64,000 nt of DNA from Pomphorhynchus laevis (lineage: Eukaryota; Acanthocephala; Palaeacanthocephala; Echinorhynchida; Pomphorhynchidae), in contig WNNJ02000322.1 of NCBI GenBank assembly GCA_012934845.2, forward strand, positions 124,001 through 188,000. Reading direction: 5' to 3'. Made by a program: the position numbers and the translations under genes. Below the pieces are notes generated by a model, which was not told where the DNA came from, did not search any database, and saw nothing but the letters and a program-made list of their open reading frames with translations. Positions 1-9,415 of the stretch are shown one piece after another. Position 1 is the stretch's first letter, and each line of letters opens with the position of its first letter.

Positions 1-1560
1 GGTAGGAGAAGGTGAGGCCTTTAATTGAATACCTACATATTTTGCAATTTATTGCAATTTTTAAACTACTCATCTATAGATTCTAAGCTCAAGATCAAAA
101 AGCAAAAAAGCAATTCACAATATTATTAAGGTATATCTTTCAATTTTTATAATCTTACTGAAGCAAATTTAAACATTTAAGTTTAATATATGGAATTGAA
201 AAATTTAATTATATTTATACTATAGCATCACAATTTAAAATCATGATGCTTTTAAAATAATTTAAATTTTAAAATTTAACTGCTGAAATTTATAAATATT
301 CAACTGTGTGAAATTTCAATTCTATTTATTTTATAAAATCCCAATTAAAAAATCGTTAACCAAACATTATGAGTTTAGAAATAATTAAATATGTTTATTC
401 AGAAAAATTGACTAAAAATAGAACGATCTAAAATATAATGTCTCGGCTTTTTCTAGAATCAATTCACGTTTTGGTCCTTTTAATGCTTGCTGACAATCAC
501 TCGACTCGTCTGCTTTACTCGTAATTAGATTTAATGAAAGACTTTCGTCTTACATTTTGCTAATTTAATTAAAATCATTTCTGATTTCAAATTAAATCAG
601 CGATTGTAGGGGGAAGGATCAATATTCAAGTTGAAAACCTACCTATTTTTGCAATTAATTTCTTTGATCAAACTAGTCATCTATAATTTGCTACCTAAAT
701 TTAAGTTATTTTTATTTTTAAATTATTTTATTTAAATCAACGTGCAACAAAAATAATCAACTAAATTTCAATTGTAACACTGACTGCACAAGTATATCAA
801 TTTGAATTAATATTTAATTTAAAAAAATATTAAATTATTTATGATTTTAAAATAGATTTAACTTATTTGATAACATTGAATGAAGTTTTACGAATAATTT
901 AATTATTTATTTATCATTTAAATTAGTGTTTGCACAGTTGATTGAATGAAATACATTTCATTTTATTTGGCAAATATAATTGAAATCATTTCTGATTTTA
1001 AACTCTTATTAAATACCAAACGTGATACTAAGGTATTGGATCAGTAATTAATAAAGTAAACTAATTCTGATTTAATTTCAATTAAATTTGCAAAATTAAA
1101 ATTTAATTAAGTATATTGTTCAATTTAAATATCAGTAAAGCAAACGAGTTGAGTGATCATTAGCCAACATTAAAAGGACCGAAACTTGAAACTTCCTGAT
1201 CCCATAATTACGTGAAACGTAGTTATTAAATCATCAATAACTACGTCAAAATTTTAAATTTTGATAAATTTTAATTCCTTTCAATAAAAATGCTGTTTTA
1301 CAGGGTCACATTCAAGTGTACAAATATACGAAATAAAATTTATTGTTATACCTGTCCTTGGACACCCACAGGTGTACTCAGTAATTAGTAAAGTCAACTA
1401 ATTCTGATTTAATTTCAATTAAATTTACAAAATTAAAATTTAATTAAGTCTCCTGTTCAACATGCAACATTAAAAGAACCGAAACGTGAAACTACGTGAT
1501 CTAATAACTACGTGAAACATAGTTATTGGATCATCAGATCCAATATCTACGTAATAACTA
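1..1560. repeat. AT-rich interspersed repeat block
   Basis: There is no gene here. Bases 79-700 reappear inverted at about 60,465-61,010. A second unit is duplicated directly inside the block (about 1,040-1,255 and 1,378-1,560), each copy ending in a small hairpin built on ATAACTACGTGAAAC-like sequence. The motif AAAAGGACCGAAAC, or its complement, occurs near 475, 1,175 and 1,480 and again near 60,310. I see no long ORF and no recognised transposon protein, so this is probably a non-autonomous repeat of unknown class. Confidence 0.6.
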
Positions 1561-1579
1561 TCCAATAAGTTAGATGTAT

Positions 1580-1783
1580 TTAAGCTTTTGCTGATAAATA
1601 TAATATAGGTATAGTTTTATTATCTAATTCAAACTTTATACCCTTTTTATCCATTATAGAACAGTGACTTGCAATAATTGTTTCAAAACTCAACTCACTA
1701 CGTTCATATGTTGGATTTACATTTAAATCATTAGAATTAACCTCTTTCATTAGTATATCATGATAAAGCTTTTTGCATATGAA
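1580..1783 (-). mobile_element. Penelope-like element, RT fragment (right part)
   Basis: The minus-strand translation is nearly identical to the RT N-terminal region of the plus-strand PLE at 39.2-40.6 kb: both contain [20 protein letters not shown] and the following NKTIPILY. It is a broken fossil fragment. It continues at 3,425-3,796, and a LINE at 1,784-3,424 splits the two pieces. PLEs are retroelements that encode an RT and usually a GIY-YIG endonuclease. Confidence 0.85.
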
Positions 1784-3424
1784 TGCATTCAAGATTCCGT
1801 CGTCGTAATTTCACCGAGCTATTAAACTCATCTTACTCAGAATACCTCGAATTTCGACGCAAATACCGATATCTTTTGAACTCAAAATGCTCCTCATACT
1901 GGCAAAGCAAAACATCTTTGCGTGACAATCATCAACACGCGTAGAAATCCATTAATAACCTTGTAGGTAGAAACAAATCCGTCACGTCTATCTCTATCTC
2001 TTTCAACGAATTCGCATCTCATTTGCAACGCAAAATAACTCGAACTTTGACCTCAATCCACGTACCATTATCTTCTAGTTTCTCCTACCTTGCCCCATGT
2101 CATACTGAACTGTTCGAATGATCTACTTCTTGCTCTTGACAAACATCTAGTAAGCCTTGTAATTTCACTTGATTTATCTTCCGCCTTTGATGTAGTTGAT
2201 CACACTATACTTCTCTCATGTCTCAGACAACGTTACTGCTTCTCGTCTCATGTTATTCTTTGTTCAAATCCTAGCTCTCAAATCGCTCTTATCACGTAGT
2301 CTCCAACTCCAACTCTTCTGCGCCGGTTCCTCTCAGCTGCGGTGTACCACAAGGATCCGTTCTAGGGCCGCTTCTTTTCACCCTTCTTGGTGATTTATCT
2401 TCCATCGTGGTCCCTTTCGGCTTTGAAGTTATTCAGTACGCTGACGATATAGTAATCTATGCATCATGCACACTCACATCTGCATCCAACCTCGCTTCCG
2501 ATGCATCGTCTTGCCTCTCTGCTATTCACGCATATCTTTGTTCAATCCGTATGTTTTTAAACAACGAGAAATCTAACATGATATGGATAACACCGCGCCA
2601 CTCTTACACCCTCGATTTTCCAGTATGCATACACAATTTCCGTCTACCAGAAGTGACTATCATGACAATCCTCGGTGTCCCTTTTGACAATAATCTCTCG
2701 TTTCTGCCGTATCATTAGTAGCAAGATCAGTTCATGCTCCCTCGTCCTCCGTGACATCCGAAGAGTCCGTAGAAACCTCGACGTGAAATCGACAGCTATT
2801 TTAATCTCCAACCTTTTCATGCCTCGTCTAGAATATTGCTTAGGTCTTCTCGTAAACTGTCCAGCATATCAATTCCAATATTTACAAAGGATTCTGGACA
2901 CGGTTGCTAGAGTCATCTTCCGCCTTCGCAAGTACGACCACATCTCCAACACCCTCGGCATCCTTAACTGGATCGGCATTCCGAGCCGCATAATTTCTCA
3001 AATTCTCACACTTACATGGCAAATCAAATTCCGGCACAACCCTCCTTATCTATATCTTCCTGATAGCGCATCCTATATGACGACTTGTATCTCCCTAAAA
3101 AGTCATCGCTCCTACTCGCTTTTCGTCCCCCGTCACAACGGTAATCACGGATATCGTGTGTTCACCATCGCTGCACCACGCCTTTGGAACAAACTTCCTC
3201 GAGACACAAAATCATTGACGTCGCTTAAACACTTCAAAACTTCCTTGATCGCCATACTTCTTGCAAACGAACTAAAATAACACTTTCAGCCGCAATCAAT
3301 TCAATAACTCTACATACAAGTTCAAACATTCATCGGACGTAAACTTGTCTTTTAATTTTTACAGTGGGCCTGAAAATGGTTCTATTTCCACAAAGGTCAC
3401 TCTAAATAAATTCTATTCTATTCT
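1784..3424 (+). mobile_element. LINE-C, CR1/L2-like, 5'-truncated
   Basis: A non-LTR retrotransposon inserted into a PLE. The sequence ATATGAA flanks it on both sides (1,777-1,783 and 3,425-3,431) and reads as a 7-bp target-site duplication. The uninterrupted relative at 39.4 kb has ACATGAA at this point. The element holds only the RT part of ORF2 and a short 3' UTR ending in an ATTCT-type simple repeat. The 5' truncation is typical of target-primed reverse transcription. Confidence 0.85.
2090..3280 (+). pseudogene. LINE-C ORF2 remnant: RT palm and C-terminal domain
   Basis: Pieces in several frames give [17 protein letters not shown] (RT block with the first catalytic Asp), then VIQYADDIVIYAS from 2,407 (the YADD catalytic motif), then from 2,675 to 3,280 the C-terminal domain ending APRLWNKLPRDTKSLTSLKHF, which is characteristic of CR1/L2-like ORF2 proteins. 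At least two frameshifts separate the pieces. One lies between the DLSSAF block and YADD, and one lies near 2,700 where the frame at 2,407 ends and the C-terminal frame takes over. It cannot be functional. Confidence 0.85.
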
Positions 3425-3796
3425 ATATGAAGACAAAGTTATTACTAGCTTTATCAATAGTTGTCATTATATAGTTATCCTTTAATTTAGTAAGTTCTTT
3501 ATACATATCTTTATTAATTTTATCTTTCCTTTTATAATTGTTTGTTATTTTCATTTTATTTTTAATTTTATCAAATATATAATCTTTCCAAATGTTTATC
3601 TTAGATATATTTGAGCTTTCACTATTAATCAGCTTACTAAAGTATTATTATTGAAGTTATTATATAACGAATTGTAAATTTTATTTTTGTCGTTGTTATT
3701 ATTTAATCTATATTTATACACTTTTGATAGCAGCTTTCTTAATTCACAATTTTCAATTAATTCTAGATTATGGGTACATATATGTTCATTTATTCT
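3425..3796 (-). mobile_element. Penelope-like element, N-terminal fragment (left part)
   Basis: The minus-strand reading gives RINEHICTHNLELIE, IYNSLYNNFNN and [10 protein letters not shown], continuous with the plus-strand PLE at 39.2 kb. It belongs to the same insertion as 1,580-1,783, and LINE-C sits between them. On its other side it is cut by LINE-A copy 1, which begins at about 3,797. It is a fossil and no complete protein remains. Confidence 0.8.
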
Positions 3797-5662
3797 GACT
3801 GTAGTCGTTCTAAGCGTAGACTCCGTCAATCTTTTCGTATGTATAAACGCTTTCTTAAACGTTCACCCAACTCACTCACTCCAAATCTTCGTGCTTCCTA
3901 CTTTTATCAACGCCGTTCACATCTCATTCTTATACGTACTAAACGTACTCTCTTTTGGCGAAATCAACTCGAGTCATCTTCCAACACTAAATCTCATTGG
4001 AAAATCTTAAACTCAATTCTTTCACGATCATCTACTTCTTGTAATATAAATGCTGATGAATTTTCTTCTTATCTACAAACTAAGCTATCTAATTTACTTT
4101 CCCTACTACCCGTAGCCCCCTTGTACGCACTCTTCTATTTAAATACTTCCCTCCCAGAACTATTCCACCTTCCCGTTTCGTCTGATGAAGTTTCTTCGGT
4201 TCTGCTGTCATTACCTAATAAAACCTCTCATTCTGAACCAATTCCAACTCACTTGCTTAAAAATATCTGCTCCTCTATCTCACCCTTCCTAACCACATTG
4301 TTCAACTCGTCCATCCGTAGCCGTACATTTCCTTCCATCTGGAAATGCGCCACTGTTCGTCCTATCATCAAAAAGCAATCTCACGACTCCTCACTACCAT
4401 CTTCGTACCGTCCAATCTCACTTCTCCCAACCCTCTCTAAACTCCTTGAGCGTCTCGTTCTCAAGCAAGTTAATACATATCTCTTTTCCTCTAACTTGTT
4501 TCCTCCCTTCCAAGCCGCTTTTCGCTCTAACCACTCTACTGAAATTGTCTCTCTTAAATTTTATAATGACCTACTCATCTCGCGCGATCATAAATTATGT
4601 AGTGTCATAGTTTCTCTTGATCTATCGTCTGCTTTTGACATCGTCGATCACTCAATTCTTCTACATCGCCTTCATCATGATTATGGCTTCTCTTTACCCA
4701 CTGTATCATGGTTTTCTTCATATCTGTCAAACCGTACATTTTGCGTCTATTCTAACTCTTCTCTCTCCCATCCTTCATCCATCCCGACCGGTGTTCCAGA
4801 AGGCCTTGTATTAGGCCCTATGCTTTTCTCTCTTCTTCTCGGTCACTTGTCTTCGATTTCTCATAAATTTAACTTCCATGTTATGCAATATGCTGATGAC
4901 ATTCTCATATATGCTCACGCACCTGCTTATCGTATTCATGATCTTAGTGTTTCCGCTTCGGACTGTCTTGTCTCAATTTCCAATCATCTTTCTTCCCTTC
5001 GCCTTTCTCTGAATCCTGATAAATCTAAAATTATGTGGATCCTACTTCGAAGCTTCGGCGTAGAACCTCCTTCCGTATCACTAAATTCTACAATTCTTCC
5101 TATCGTTGATAATCTCGTTTTCCTAGGCTTCCATTTTGACAACCGACTTTCATATAAACCTTTCGTTAGTGTTAAAGTACGCTAATCTACCTTGATACTC
5201 CGCAATATCCATCAAGTTCGTAGATTGATCGATTTCCCTTGTATGACTCTCATATCTTCTCTTCTTTTCTCAAGACTTGATTACTGTCTTAGTCTATTTT
5301 CCAACTTACCTAAATCCACTCTTATTCCTTTACAACGCATCATCAACGCTGCCGTCCGAGTTCTCCTCCGTCTTCGTCGTTTTGATCATACATCCTACCA
5401 TATTGCTTCTCTCGATTTGCCTACCATTTATTGTCGTGTTCAAATTCGTCTTCTTATCATTGCTTTTCGCCTTATAACTTCTCATACCCCTTCATTTCTC
5501 AACCTTCCTTTTCTCGACAATTCTCGTACTGTGTATTGTGCTCTGCGTTCCCGTAATTCCCTTATTTTATATGCCCCAATCTACTCTACCTCTTTTGGCT
5601 TCCGCTCCTTCGTTGTGGCTGCTCCTCTCTTGTGGAATCAACTGCCTATTCATATCCACTAA
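3797..5662 (+). pseudogene. LINE-A copy 1 ORF2: reverse transcriptase
   Basis: An almost continuous frame from 3,797 to 5,185, then a single in-frame TAA, then the same frame to 5,662. It carries fingers and palm blocks: [56 protein letters not shown] (the usual PQG is here PEG) and [14 protein letters not shown] with the YADD active site. The CR1-type C-terminus follows, ending VAAPLLWNQLP. The endonuclease and ORF1 are absent because of the 5' truncation. The copy is young apart from the stop and the Q-to-E change. Confidence 0.9.
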
Positions 5663-5820
5663 ACAACATCTATGCCGTATTTCAAACGCCAAATCCAATT
5701 TTGTTTCAACAATTAACTAATTATCTGTGACTTTTGATGTTCTTTTTTGTTTGTTAGTGGTCATGTAAGCGTGCATTTTGCACGCATTTGCCACGTTAAA
5801 TAAATTATTGTATTATTATT
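3797..5820 (+). mobile_element. LINE-A copy 1, 5'-truncated
   Basis: A CR1-like LINE that starts abruptly inside ORF2 at the PLE junction and runs through the RT, the C-terminal domain and a 3' UTR. The 3' UTR contains a small hairpin (GCGTGCATTTTGCACGC) and the shared end GCCACGTTAAATAAAT, followed by ATT repeats. The same 3' end motif, in variant form, marks every LINE-A and LINE-B copy in the window. Confidence 0.9.
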
Positions 5821-6100
5821 TATAAGACATAATATGGTACGAGAATTTGTAGCGAAAAAACTGTCGGGGGTAACATCATCAGTAACAATTATATTATTGT
5901 TTTAACAGCTTAAACACACATTCCTCTGTAGAAATACAGCTGCTAACTAACAACTACTTACAACCTTACAAAGTTTGAAATCTAAAGTGAATACATTCTA
6001 TACAATCAATCAGATTACAATTTAAACTGATTACAATTTACACGATCAATCAGATTACAATTTAAATATAATTACAAACGTAAACACACAAGGAAATATA

Positions 6101-7060
6101 ATGACTTATCATCCTCATTGCTGTGCATGTAATGGACAAAACGCTTGCTGCAAAAATTGCTCATGTGTGAAATCTGGTCGTGCATGTGTGGACTGTTTAC
6201 GTAATGATAGGTGTGCCAACCGAAATAGCCTTCTACCTTCAACGACGCCGGCATGTGTGGACTGTTTACCGAATGATAGGTGTGCCAACCGAAATAGCCT
6301 TCTACCTTCAACGACGCCTGATTATATAGACACATCTTTATTTGTCACTCTGTACATGAAATGTACTGCTTCAAAATGCTCCCTTCGAACCCTTGTCAAA
6401 GCTCCATTTAGTGTTGATATAGAGTTCTTTTTGAAAGATTTTCTCTGCGGTCAGTGTTCGGCAGAACGTCTTCACTTGACTAAACAGTCCGTCTATGAGG
6501 CCAAGCTTGCTATTTCTGAGGTAAAGAGAGAAATCTGTAATATTCAGGAACAGCTAAAAAATTGCTTGGTTCGTGGATCTTTGGAAAATTCCAAACAATA
6601 TGGTAATACGATTAGTATTAATGATGATGTCAGCAATCCGCGTATTTCATCATTTGCAGTTGTTGTTAGAAGAGAGGTCGCCGGGTCAATATTTGCTACT
6701 TCTCATCTTCAAAAAGAACTTCCTCCGTTAAAACTTCTACAGCAATGTGATAGGGAGTCCCGTCGATCTCAAAACGTCATTATAAGTGATCTACAGAATT
6801 CAGACAGCGATAGAGAACTTGTTGATGAGCTATTTAAGGAATTGGGAGTTAAAGTGCCTTTGGATTTAAATGTGAAACTTAAGAGATTTATATCTAGGAA
6901 AACTGATATTCCAGCATGGTTACTAGTGACCACAAATGAATCGTATTCTCAATTTATCTTAAGAAATGCTTACAAATTGAAGAATTCTGCTCGGTTTATG
7001 AAAGTGTTTATAAACCCGGATCTTTCCCCCATAGAGAGAAGCTCAAAAAGAATTACGTAG
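6101..7060 (+). CDS. LINE-D ORF1: CXC-type cysteine-rich RNA-binding-like protein
   Basis: The N-terminus (residues 4-55) is a cysteine-rich block of the CXC/tesmin style: CCACNGQNACCKNCSCVKSG, then CVDC and RCAN. A 69-bp tandem duplication (6,182-6,250 and 6,251-6,319) repeats 23 residues and doubles the CVDC...RCANRNS half. A probable coiled coil follows (about residues 125-155), then a conserved LINE ORF1 module with SQNVIISDLQNSDSDRELV and a run resembling FILRNAYKLKNSARF. A frameshift near 7,033 moves the natural C-terminus (AQKELRRQLTLKRNSD) to another frame, which ends near 7,195. The likely role is binding the element RNA in the RNP. Confidence 0.75.
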   Translation: MTYHPHCCACNGQNACCKNCSCVKSGRACVDCLRNDRCANRNSLLPSTTPACVDCLPNDRCANRNSLLPSTTPDYIDTSLFVTLYMKCTASKCSLRTLVKAPFSVDIEFFLKDFLCGQCSAERLHLTKQSVYEAKLAISEVKREICNIQEQLKNCLVRGSLENSKQYGNTISINDDVSNPRISSFAVVVRREVAGSIFATSHLQKELPPLKLLQQCDRESRRSQNVIISDLQNSDSDRELVDELFKELGVKVPLDLNVKLKRFISRKTDIPAWLLVTTNESYSQFILRNAYKLKNSARFMKVFINPDLSPIERSSKRIT

Positions 7061-7214
7061 ACAGTTAACCTTAAAACGCAATTCTGATCCCTCAGCAGTA
7101 TTCTATATTTGTAACAATAGAATAATAAAGCTTTCAAAACAGCAATACAACGAGAAAGTTTCAGATGCTTTATCGGTTGCTGCCCCTATATGACTATCTG
7201 AGAATAAAGTCTCC

Positions 7215-7733
7215 ATGTTCAATAAGAGTCATTACACAATCTTAAAATTGCTAATTTTTAATGTCGAAGGCTTGCAAAGTCTCTTTAATGAGGGAATAAA
7301 ATCTTGGTTTTCCTGTTTTGATTTTCTAATTTTGAATGAAACTTTTTGTTCATCCCCTGTATCCCTCCTACCGGATTTTTACAGTTTTGATATTCCAGCT
7401 TTATTGGTACAGAGAGGTCGTCCAATTGGAGGTCTGACCGTTGCTTTAAGTCACAGTTTTGTTGCGTGGTCTACCAGTTATTCAGATAACTCTATATGCA
7501 TAACTACCCCTCAGTTTACTATAGTGGGATGCTACTTTCGTCCTTCCTTCTCCGCTACTGATATAATTGACGAAGTGTCTAAGCTTCTCGAAGATATCCC
7601 AATTGATTCTCCTCTCATTGTTGCAGGGGATTTTAACGCTTGCTTCTCAGTACCTTTACATAATAAGTTAGAACGAGTTGCTAATTTCTTTCTATCCAGA
7701 AATATGTTTCTATTCGTTCCCGAAGAAGGCTGA
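7215..7733 (+). pseudogene. LINE-D ORF2, APE-like endonuclease part
   Basis: 172 residues of an AP-endonuclease-like domain: LLIFNVEGLQSL at the start (N of the active site), LNETF (catalytic Glu), GGLTVALS and IVAGDFNA (the conserved GDFN). The frame is lost after LFVPEEG. A downstream stretch still reads EWSLRRKHKPVSC, but the SDH block is not recognisable. In LINEs this domain nicks the target DNA to prime reverse transcription. The copy is inactive. Confidence 0.8.
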
Positions 7734-7914
7734 TCATACGAGGCTTACAACGGCAGAAGTTGTTTAGATATAGGTTTTTCGAATGTGAGCATTCACGATG
7801 TCCATCTCGAGCTTTCTTCAGAATGGTCACTGAGGCGAAAACACAAGCCAGTCTCTTGCATAATTAAATGTATTGATGCCTTTCTTCCTTTGTCTGTCAA
7901 AACAGTAGATCCAG

Positions 7915-8871
7915 CTGCATAATGTATACAGATGATATAGTCATACTTTCTCATGATATTGATTCAGCAACAATGTCAATGAATCGTCTAGATACCTACT
8001 GCACAGGATTTTATAGTGGTAAATCTAGATAAGTCCCGAGCTATAAAATTCTGGAAGGGTGGCCGTCTACGCGGTGATGACTCATTGCAATATCGAAATG
8101 GCAATTTTGAATTTTTGTGTGAGTATTCCTACCTTGGTATTGTTTTAAATTCGAAATGGACATTCTCGAAACATATTTCTAGCGAGTGTCAAAGCAATTG
8201 AAAGAATGTATTCCTTCAGAAACATAGATAATTTGTTTTTCGACGGTGTTTTAAGATTCTTTGAGGTGATGATCCTTCCTATATGAACATATGGTATAGA
8301 GGCGATCTGGCTTGATCTTACTACTGCTAATTCCCGCAAATTCGATTCGCTTCAATGGAGGTATATTAAACGTATCGCAGGGCTCTCACCTATGACCTCT
8401 TCGATATTAGTGTCAGCGTTATCTCAACTCCCATCGTGTGCGTATACCTTCGCAAATTCGTTTTATTTGCCTATAACACCGGCACTCTCGATCCATCTCA
8501 GCAAAACGCAGATTAATGTTGCAAAACTTGATCCTGTTATTTATTGTACTCGGGTATTTCTTCAGACTAATTGGAAAAGGTCATTTAATGCACACCGACC
8601 GCTTGTTTGGAGAATATCTACTAATGGTTACCATTACAAATTTTGTATGATCAGGTTGTCTTGTCATTCGAGAAATTCTGACTGTTGCTGTCGTTTCTGT
8701 GGACTTCCATGTTGTGACCTTCTCCATATGTTTTCATGTTCAGTTCTCTCTACATGGAGTTTGCTCAATGTAGATTCGATATCGTCATTTCGTAACGTTC
8801 CCACAACTTCTGCATACTTTTCGTCATCGTGTTGGATGACGACTAGCTCGATAAGTACAATAATAAACTGA
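7915..8871 (+). pseudogene. LINE-D ORF2, RT palm end and C-terminus
   Basis: Scattered frames: MYTDDIVILSHDIDSA (catalytic YxDD) at about 7,922, VNLDKSRAIKFWKGGRL and YSYLGIVLNSKWTFSKHI (RT palm/thumb) to 8,201, then a C-terminal region 8,392-8,871 with CCCRFCGLPCCDLLHMFSC, a zinc-finger-like end common in several LINE clades. Several frame changes separate them, and nothing upstream of YTDD survives. Confidence 0.75.
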
Positions 8872-8945
8872 CATATTTGTATATAAACTGACTGTATTTT
8901 CTACATCCATCGCTTACAAGCGGAAGTGAGGAAAATAAAATTTCT

Positions 8946-9400
8946 CATATTATTATTTATTTTATGAATTATTAAATTATTAGATGGAATTTATTTTGAA
9001 ATTATTAAATTATTTAGAATATATCGTATAAAATTATTTCCTAAAAATTCGTTATGATTTTATAAATCTGTAATGTAAAGTTTTGATCTCTCGCCGTTTT
9101 GAAGCTGCTACGAAAGGATTAATAATAATAAAATTTTTATTAAATCACAAAACATAAATGAAAAAAGTAATAACAATCAGTTAAAAGTGACAGTTAAAGA
9201 CAGAAACCACAGTTCATTTCTTTCTTGCAGTCTTCCCTTTCTTCATGGCCTCAAACCCACGGGGATCTGAGCCCCTCAACCGATCCAACACGCCGCCTTC
9301 CGACTAAACCAACCGGGCTCTTCACCCACGAAGAATCCAATCGGTGCGGACTATGCTGGGTAAACGAGAGACGAGGAGCTTAAGAAACCTTAGCCTTTGG
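8946..9400. other. Spacer with a GC-richer segment of unknown origin
   Basis: 8,946-9,110 is plain AT-rich DNA. 9,119-9,400 is GC-richer. On the minus strand its end reads DRLRGSDPRGFEAMKKGKTA then RKK and a stop, which looks like a protein C-terminus, but the upstream frame has stops and I do not recognise it. It may be the 3' end of another retroelement or a processed pseudogene. Confidence 0.3.
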
Positions 9401-9415
9401 ACCGTAGTTGTTGGA

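Larger units (their letters stand above)
5830..8945 (+). mobile_element. LINE-D: non-LTR retrotransposon with cysteine-rich ORF1
   Basis: A two-ORF LINE unrelated at close range to LINE-A/B. In order: 5' UTR, ORF1 (6,101 to about 7,195), an APE-type endonuclease (7,215-7,733), an RT remnant reduced to the YTDD region and thumb (7,920 onward), a cysteine-rich C-terminus (8,392-8,871) and a 3' end with the stem-like CGCTTACAAGCGGAAGTGAGG before an ATT-rich tail. Most of the RT fingers and palm is missing between about 7,915 and the YTDD motif, so the copy is dead by internal deletion. Confidence 0.85.
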
